A DNA stretch of 64,000 nt. Source: Rhizobium sp. ACO-34A. Lineage in GTDB: Bacteria > Pseudomonadota > Alphaproteobacteria > Rhizobiales > Rhizobiaceae. Below are positions 58,636 to 64,000 of the stretch, piece by piece. The notes under the pieces are model-generated. The model did no database searches. It worked only from the letters and a program-made list of their open reading frames with translations, and had not been told where the DNA came from. The translations under genes and the position numbers were made by a program. The stretch's first letter is position 1. The number at the start of each line of letters is the position of its first letter. The stretch lies in assembly GCA_002600635.1 (NCBI GenBank), contig CP021371.1, forward strand, positions 2,049,001 to 2,113,000, written 5' to 3'.

Positions 58636-59124
58636 TCAATCCAGCGGCCGGACACGATAGGTGTCATAGGCGGCCTGCATGCGTTCCGCCTCGCTGCGGT
58701 CGGGAAAGAGGCTGTAGCTCGGCGCCCAGATGCGCGAAACGCGTTCGATCCTGACGGCTATGATATTACGGATGGGAAAGTCCTTGCCCGCCATGCGCAT
58801 CAGGTCCTGACCGAGAGTGGTGAAATCACCTTCTTCCGGCGCCAAGACGTATGCGGTGCCGACAATCTTGAAGCCGCGCTGGCGGAAGACGTCGACAAAG
58901 CTGACGCAGACCTTGGGATGCGTGCGGATATTGCGCACGCTGTTCGAAGAGGCGATGTCCGCGATGACGATGTGGTCGTCGCCATGGCTTGCGAAGATTT
59001 CCTTCGGCGTGACGTTGGGCACGCCGTCCTCGTCGACCGTTGCCAGCCAGCACAATACGCTGTTGTCGATATCGGTCCTGATCGCCTGATTGATCCTCGG
59101 GCCCGAGGTCTGCTCGTTCGTCAT
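58636..59124 (-). CDS. Pyridoxamine 5'-phosphate oxidase-family flavin protein
   Basis: The protein has 162 residues from MTNEQTSGPRINQAIRTDI, with GGGAG upstream. The split-barrel fold is recognised from SVLCWLATVDEDGVPNVTPKE and VRNIRTHPKVCVSFVDVF. Members bind FMN or F420 and reduce varied substrates. A true PdxH role is unlikely because the length and motifs differ. It lies alone between tig and sthA, with a rhizobial repeat upstream. Confidence 0.8.
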   Translation of the reverse strand: MTNEQTSGPRINQAIRTDIDNSVLCWLATVDEDGVPNVTPKEIFASHGDDHIVIADIASSNSVRNIRTHPKVCVSFVDVFRQRGFKIVGTAYVLAPEEGDFTTLGQDLMRMAGKDFPIRNIIAVRIERVSRIWAPSYSLFPDRSEAERMQAAYDTYRVRPLD

Positions 59125-59217
59125 GATGTCTCCCGTTCGAATGGCTGGCGCGGACAAAGCATGTCGCGCAAACGTGTGCAGCGGTTTTGCGGCAACGACA
59201 TGCGATGAAACAAGGAC

Positions 59218-59261
59218 CTAAAGCGTAGAGAGCGAATCTGAAAGATCGCGATGCGCTTTAG
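59218..59261. repeat. Short rhizobial palindromic repeat
   Basis: CTAAAGCG (59218-59225) pairs with CGCTTTAG (59254-59261), and GCGA (59232-59235) pairs with TCGC (59246-59249). This is the CTAAAGCG-type element common in Rhizobiaceae intergenic regions. Confidence 0.7.
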
Positions 59262-59286
59262 CTTCCTGCCGGCCCATTCGATCAGG

Positions 59287-60717
59287 TCACGAGGAGACCT
59301 TCAATGCGTCTTGCTGATCCTTTTTCAGCTCGCCCATCCTGTTCCAGGCATCGAGGCCTGCAATCTTGTAAGCTTCCGCGAGCGTCGGATAGTTGAAGGT
59401 GTTTTCGACGAAATATTCGACGGTGCCTTTCAGGTTCAACACGGCCTGGCCGATATGAACGAGTTCGGTCGCGCCTTCGCCGACGATGTGAACGCCGAGA
59501 AGGCGACGGGTCTTCATCGAGAAGATCATCTTCAGCAGGCCGCTGTCGAGACCCATGATATGGCCGCGCGATGTTTCGCGGAAATGCGCGATACCGCATT
59601 CATAGGGAATCCCGCGCTGCTGGACCTCTTCCTCGGTCAGGCCGCAGGTCGAGATTTCCGGCACGGCATAGATACCGTAGGGGAAATATTGCGGGGGGTC
59701 CTGCGACGGAGCGCCGACGGCATGACGGGCGGCGATGCGGCCCTGTTCCATCGAGGTCGAGGCAAGGCTTGGAAAGCCGACGACGTCGCCTGCGGCATAG
59801 ATCCCCGGCACGGAGGACTGGAAGGTTTCCGGATCGACCTTGATGCGGCCGCGGCTGTCGGCCACGAGACCGCAGGCTTCGAGGTTGAGAAGATCGGTTG
59901 CGCCGACGCGGCCGGCGGCGAAGAGCACCATTTCCGCCGTGAGAACGCGGCCGTTCTGCAGAGTCACGCGACAACGGCCGCTCGGCTCCTTCTCGACCTT
60001 CTCCACCGTCTGGCCGAAGATCAGCTTCATGTTGCGGTCGCGCAGCTGATAGGAGAAATCCTCGACGATTTCCTTGTCGATGAATTCCAGCATCGTGTCG
60101 CGCGGCTCTAGCACCGTGACAGCGGTATCCAGTGCGCTGAAGATCGTCGCATATTCGATGCCGATGACGCCGGCGCCGATGACGACCATGGAACGCGGCA
60201 GATCCTTGATTTCGAGGATTTCGTCGCTGTCGAGGATGGTCTCGCCATCGAAGGGGATGTGAGCCGGCCGGTAAGGGCGGGTGCCGACGGCAAGCAGCAC
60301 GGCGTCTGCCTGCACGCGTATGACCTCGCCGTCTTCCTTCTCCACTTCCAGTGTCTTTGCGTCGATGAAGCGGGCCGTGCCGCGCATCTGGCTGACGCGG
60401 TTGCGGGAGAACTGGTGTTCCAGAACGTCGACTTCGTGATCGAGGGTGATGAGCAGGCGGCGGCGAAGGTCTTCCGCCCGGATCTCCTGCTTCACCCGGT
60501 AGGCGCGGCCGTAGAAGCCGCGTTCGCGCCAGCCGGTGAGGTTGAGAGCGGTTTCGCGCAGCGTCTTCGAGGGGATTGTGCCGGTATGGACGGAGACGCC
60601 GCCGACGCGCGTGCCCTTTTCGATGACCAGCACGCGCTTGCCGAGTTTTGCGGCCTGGATGGCGGCGCGCCGTCCCGCCGGTCCGCTGCCGACGACAACG
60701 AAGTCATAACTGTTCAT
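59287..60717 (-). CDS. sthA: Soluble pyridine nucleotide transhydrogenase
   Basis: The protein has 476 residues with the FAD motif VVVGSGPAGRRAAIQ and the NAD motif VVIGAGVIGIEYATIF. The region of the usual disulphide (CxxxxC) reads VHTGTIPSKTLRE with no cysteine pair, the mark of SthA-type Si-specific transhydrogenases among the disulphide reductases. It balances NADH and NADPH in the cytoplasm. It is monocistronic and divergent from recQ. Confidence 0.93.
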   Translation of the reverse strand: MNSYDFVVVGSGPAGRRAAIQAAKLGKRVLVIEKGTRVGGVSVHTGTIPSKTLRETALNLTGWRERGFYGRAYRVKQEIRAEDLRRRLLITLDHEVDVLEHQFSRNRVSQMRGTARFIDAKTLEVEKEDGEVIRVQADAVLLAVGTRPYRPAHIPFDGETILDSDEILEIKDLPRSMVVIGAGVIGIEYATIFSALDTAVTVLEPRDTMLEFIDKEIVEDFSYQLRDRNMKLIFGQTVEKVEKEPSGRCRVTLQNGRVLTAEMVLFAAGRVGATDLLNLEACGLVADSRGRIKVDPETFQSSVPGIYAAGDVVGFPSLASTSMEQGRIAARHAVGAPSQDPPQYFPYGIYAVPEISTCGLTEEEVQQRGIPYECGIAHFRETSRGHIMGLDSGLLKMIFSMKTRRLLGVHIVGEGATELVHIGQAVLNLKGTVEYFVENTFNYPTLAEAYKIAGLDAWNRMGELKKDQQDALKVSS

Positions 60718-60899
60718 CTGGTGTGCCCCTCAGACCTGAATGCGAATCGGAAGCGGCGATTTGCCGCGCTGCAGCAAGGAATAGCAGGTCATTCTGACTG
60801 TTTCGTTATCGGTCCCGTCAGGACTGCACATGAAGACGCAAAGGCTCGCAGTCGCGGTCCTGCTGTGCATAATAGCGGCTTCCCCACGAAGGCGATTCC

Positions 60900-62759
60900 A
60901 TGGAACTGACGACAAGCCGTACCGATCCCCTGTTCGACCGCGAAGGCGCGAGAAACCCGCTTTCCGTCCTCAAACAAGTGTACGGTTATCCGGCTTTCCG
61001 TGGCAAGCAGGCGGATGTCGTCGCTCAGGTCGTCGCAGGCGGCGATGCGGTGGTGCTGTTTCCCACCGGGGCAGGAAAGTCCCTGTGCTTTCAGGTGCCG
61101 GCCCTCTGCCGCGATGGCGTCGGCCTCGTTGTGTCGCCGCTGATCGCCCTGATGCGCGATCAGGTGGAAGCGTTGAAACAGCTTGGTGTTCGGGCTGCTG
61201 CACTGAATTCGTCGCTGGGACGTGAGGAGTTCATCGATCTCCGGCGCTCACTCGACCGCGACGAACTCGATTTCCTCTATGTCACCCCGGAACGGATCGT
61301 CACGCCTGCCTTCCGGGAAATGATCGGCAACACGAAGATTGCGCTGATCGCCATCGACGAAGCTCATTGCGTTTCCCAGTGGGGCCATGACTTTCGTCCG
61401 GAATACCGGGACCTCGGGCGGCTGGCCCAGGAATATCCGGGCGTGCCGCGCATGGCGCTGACCGCGACTGCCGATCCGCACACGCGCGAAGACATTATTG
61501 CAAGGCTCGGGCTCGAGGACGCCACGGTCTTCACCACATCCTTCGACCGTCCGAACATTGCCTATGAGATCGTGGAGCGTGACCAGCCGCGCCAGCAGCT
61601 GCTCAGTTTCCTTTCAAGGCACGAAGGTGAGAGCGGCATCGTCTATTGCCTGTCGCGCGCCAAGGTCGAGGAAACCTCCGAATGGCTGAATACCCAGGGG
61701 ATACGTTCGCTTCCCTATCACGCGGGCATGGAGCGAGAGCTTCGCGATGCCCATCAGGATGCCTTTCTGAAGGAGGAGAGCCTCTGCCTCGTCGCGACCG
61801 TCGCCTTCGGCATGGGTATCGACAAGCCGAACGTCCGCTATGTCGCCCATCTCGACCTGCCAGGCTCCGTCGAGGCCTATTATCAGGAAACCGGTCGCGC
61901 CGGGCGCGATGGCCTGCCATCTGAAGTCTGGATGGCCTATGGCATGGCCGATGTCATCCAGCGTGGCCGGATGATCGACGGCGGCAATGCCGGTGACGAC
62001 ATCAAGCGCGTGGAGCGGGCCAAGCTGAACGCGCTGCTCGCGATCTGCGAAACGGCCGGTTGCCGCAGGCAGGCAATCCTTGCCCATTTCGGCGAGACGC
62101 ATCCTGGTAATTGCGGCAACTGCGATACCTGCCTGAAACCGGTCGAGACCTGGGATGGAACGGAAGCCGCGATCAAGGCCTTGGCCGCGGTCTATCGCAC
62201 AGGCGAACGCTTCGGCACCGGACACCTGATCGATGTGCTGACAGGTAACGAGAATGAAAGAACCACACGTTTCGGCCATGTCGACATGCCGGTGTTCGGC
62301 GCGGGGCGCGATCTGCCGACAAGGACCTGGCAGTCCGTCTACCGGCAGCTGCTCGCCGCAGGCCTCGTGCGAGTCGATCATGAGGCTTTCGGTGCGTTGA
62401 AGCTTGAACCGGAGGCACGCGCGGTCTTCCGGCACGAACGTCAGGTCCTGTTCCGCAAGGACCGTCCGACAAAGGGCAAGGCCGCAAGGAACGCCGTCGC
62501 TCGCGCGGCCAATGCGAGGAATGCGCTTGAAGGGGCCGACATGGAGCTTTTCGAGGCTCTGCGCGCGACCCGAATGGAGATCGCCAAGGCGCTTTCCGTT
62601 CCGCCCTATGTCGTCTTTCCCGATACGACACTCATTGCGTTTGCAACGGAACGGCCGACCAGCCGCGACGCGCTGCTCGGCATTTCGGGCGTTGGGCAGG
62701 CCAAGCTGGAGCGATACGGCGACGATTTTCTGACCGTCATCCGCTCGCATGAGAGATAG
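60900..62759 (+). CDS. recQ: ATP-dependent DNA helicase RecQ
   Basis: The protein has 619 residues. It has Walker [17 protein letters not shown] box [16 protein letters not shown], the RQC zinc cysteines (CRRQ...CGNCDTC) and a C-terminal HRDC domain ([20 protein letters not shown]). It unwinds recombination and fork intermediates. The TAG stop codon lies in the first arm of a rhizobial repeat, so the last residues may be affected by repeat insertion. It is the normal length for the family. Confidence 0.95.
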   Translation: MELTTSRTDPLFDREGARNPLSVLKQVYGYPAFRGKQADVVAQVVAGGDAVVLFPTGAGKSLCFQVPALCRDGVGLVVSPLIALMRDQVEALKQLGVRAAALNSSLGREEFIDLRRSLDRDELDFLYVTPERIVTPAFREMIGNTKIALIAIDEAHCVSQWGHDFRPEYRDLGRLAQEYPGVPRMALTATADPHTREDIIARLGLEDATVFTTSFDRPNIAYEIVERDQPRQQLLSFLSRHEGESGIVYCLSRAKVEETSEWLNTQGIRSLPYHAGMERELRDAHQDAFLKEESLCLVATVAFGMGIDKPNVRYVAHLDLPGSVEAYYQETGRAGRDGLPSEVWMAYGMADVIQRGRMIDGGNAGDDIKRVERAKLNALLAICETAGCRRQAILAHFGETHPGNCGNCDTCLKPVETWDGTEAAIKALAAVYRTGERFGTGHLIDVLTGNENERTTRFGHVDMPVFGAGRDLPTRTWQSVYRQLLAAGLVRVDHEAFGALKLEPEARAVFRHERQVLFRKDRPTKGKAARNAVARAANARNALEGADMELFEALRATRMEIAKALSVPPYVVFPDTTLIAFATERPTSRDALLGISGVGQAKLERYGDDFLTVIRSHER

Positions 62760-62861
62760 AGCATTTCCAGCGAACACGGGATCGCCAAAAATGCTCTATC
62801 TTTTTGTTTTTACCGCATTATCCGACGCCGAAGCGATCACGCTTCGGCTGGAAATGCTCTA
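62757..62861. repeat. Large composite rhizobial palindromic repeat
   Basis: TAGAGCATTTCCAGC (62757-62771) pairs with GCTGGAAATGCTCTA (62847-62861). An internal copy AAATGCTCTA (62789-62798) can pair with the same left arm, and CCGAAGCG-ATCA-CGCTTCGG (62828-62847) forms a second hairpin. It fills the gap between convergent recQ and radC and supplies the recQ stop codon. Confidence 0.75.
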
Positions 62862-62897
62862 GAAAGTCGGGGCAGGCACAAACCCCGTTTGTAGGGA

Positions 62898-63755
62898 TCA
62901 GATAAGCCTCAAACCCTTGAGGCTCGCATGGCCGTCACGACCAATGATGATGTGGTCGTGTACGGTAATCCCGAGCGGTTTCGCCGTATCGATGATCAGC
63001 TTGGTCATGTCGATGTCGGCGCGCGAAGGGGTCGGGTCCCCACTTGGGTGATTATGGACTAAAATCAAGGCGGTAGCCGAGAGTTCCAGCGCCCGTTTCA
63101 CCACTTCGCGCGGATAGACAGGGGTGTGGTCGACGGTGCCGCGGCCCTGTACTTCGTCGGCAATCAGCGCATTGCGCTTGTCGAGAAAGAGAATGCGGAA
63201 CTGTTCGGTCGTTTCGTAGGCCATGGCCGAATGGCAGTAGTCGATGACGGATGACCATGAGGCCAGCACCTGCTTGCCTCGCAATTCGCTTTTCAGCATG
63301 CGCTGGGCGACGGTGGCGATCAGCTTCAAATCATGCGCCACGGCTTCCCCGACGCCCTTGACCTCCTGCAGGAGGGCAGGCGAGGCGCCGAGCACACCGG
63401 CCAGCGAACCGAAGCGTGCGATCAGCGCCTTGGCGATCGGCTTGGTATCCCGGCGGGGAATGAGCCGGAAGAGCAGCAGTTCGAGGATTTCATAATCGGC
63501 AAGCGCGCCGTCGCCGCCATCCCGGAAGCGGGCACGGAGCCGGTCGCGATGGCCGTGATAGTGCGCCTCCGCCGTCTCGACGACATCGTTCACCGGGCCC
63601 ACCGGCGTGCGCTTCTTCAGGTTGCCTGTCTTGGCCGTCTGTTCGGCAAAGAAACCGCGCTCGTCGGGAATCTCGGCCGTATCCTCGTCCGATCCGCTTT
63701 CTGTCGCGGCGGAAATATCGATGTCCGGCAGGTCAGAAAGCGGGGGGCGGGCCAT
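62898..63755 (-). CDS. radC: RadC-family JAB metalloprotein
   Basis: The protein has 285 residues. An N-terminal disordered region (1-60) precedes a helix-hairpin-helix segment ([17 protein letters not shown]) and an MPN/JAB domain with the metal motif [14 protein letters not shown] near residue 233. The old DNA repair label rests on weak genetics, and the biochemical role is uncertain. It follows map by 3 bases, so the two genes are co-transcribed. Confidence 0.92.
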   Translation of the reverse strand: MARPPLSDLPDIDISAATESGSDEDTAEIPDERGFFAEQTAKTGNLKKRTPVGPVNDVVETAEAHYHGHRDRLRARFRDGGDGALADYEILELLLFRLIPRRDTKPIAKALIARFGSLAGVLGASPALLQEVKGVGEAVAHDLKLIATVAQRMLKSELRGKQVLASWSSVIDYCHSAMAYETTEQFRILFLDKRNALIADEVQGRGTVDHTPVYPREVVKRALELSATALILVHNHPSGDPTPSRADIDMTKLIIDTAKPLGITVHDHIIIGRDGHASLKGLRLI

Positions 63756-63758
63756 GAA

Positions 63759-64000
63759 TCAGCCTTTGAGGGGCGGAAGACCGGGACGGTCGAGACCGCC
63801 GGGCGAGAGCGTGAAGATTTCACAGCCCGTTGCGGTAACGCCGACGGCGTGTTCGTACTGCGCCGTCAGGGACCGGTCTCGCGTGACGGCCGTCCAGCCA
63901 TCGGCAAGCACCTTCACATGCGGCCGGCCGAGATTGATCATCGGCTCGATGGTGAAGATCATGCCCTCGCGCAGTTCCGGTCCCTCGTTGGAGCGGCCGT
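63759..64000 (-). CDS. map: Methionine aminopeptidase, C-terminal part (cut by window end)
   Basis: The last 79 codons are visible. LREGMIFTIEPMINLG carries a metal-binding Glu of type I methionine aminopeptidase, and AQYEHAVGVTATGCEIFT holds the second conserved Glu. It removes initiator methionine. Its stop lies 3 bases before the radC start. The N-terminal two thirds are outside the window. Confidence 0.93.
   Translation of the reverse strand, partial: GRSNEGPELREGMIFTIEPMINLGRPHVKVLADGWTAVTRDRSLTAQYEHAVGVTATGCEIFTLSPGGLDRPGLPPLKG

Noticed and set aside
60830..60899. Signal-peptide-like ORF (MKTQRLAVAVLLCII) before recQ
   Set aside because: It runs out of frame into recQ, and the hydrophobic start is followed only by shadow sequence.

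Overview
The window looks like chromosomal DNA of a member of the Rhizobiaceae (Rhizobium, Agrobacterium, Ensifer or a close relative). The support is an ExoR homologue, a PopZ-type polar organiser, the argS-SPOR-nagZ-scpAB-tatABC-serS-surE-pcm-nlpD-yajC-secDF order typical of alphaproteobacteria, several rhizobial palindromic repeats, and an anti-Shine-Dalgarno small RNA of the alpha-r14 type. The DNA is GC-rich and coding-dense. Both ends cut genes: an Amt-GGDEF-EAL fusion at the left and methionine aminopeptidase at the right. I see no insertion sequence, prophage, CRISPR array or rRNA.

Layout. 1-4.2 kb: two cyclic-di-GMP enzymes. 4.2-10.4 kb: azoR and a divergent LysR regulator, a Tat-exported cpdB-like nucleotidase, a PilZ protein, and an Lrp regulator divergent from alanine dehydrogenase. 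10.5-17.6 kb: small hypotheticals, a DUF4344 peptidase, a minus-strand cysteine operon (cysK-alaX-sseA::GNAT) and photolyase. 17.8-25.5 kb: tRNA-Asn, tRNA-Cys, an isoaspartyl-methyltransferase-like gene, tolC, popZ and valS. 25.9-29.6 kb: an outer membrane porin-like protein, exoR, xthA and erpA. 29.8-50.6 kb: a long plus-strand housekeeping series from dgt to secDF and a Mth938-domain gene, interrupted only by a minus-strand DUF815 ATPase. 50.7-56.6 kb: a squalene-synthase-like gene, trmFO, two DUF1127 micro-genes, the small RNA, and a DUF2157/GDYXXLXY pair. 56.8-64 kb: tRNA-Leu, tig, a PNPOx-family gene, sthA, recQ, radC and map.

How the genes work together. Envelope biogenesis and export dominate (tatABC, yajC-secDF, tolC, NlpD-like, SPOR, nagZ, exoR, trigger factor). 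Translation and tRNA quality control form a second theme (valS, argS, serS, alaX, trmFO, three tRNAs), and chromosome maintenance a third (scpAB, popZ, recQ, radC, xthA, phr, dgt). The most interesting locus is 53.7-54.7 kb. A minus-strand RNA with three hairpins, each carrying CCTCCTCCC in its loop, is preceded by a chain of overlapping palindromes and followed on the same strand by two DUF1127 micro-genes. This resembles the anti-SD RNA/DUF1127 association known from other alphaproteobacteria. Secondary points of interest are the sulfurtransferase-acetyltransferase fusion in the cysteine operon and repeats whose borders supply the stop codons of neighbouring genes.
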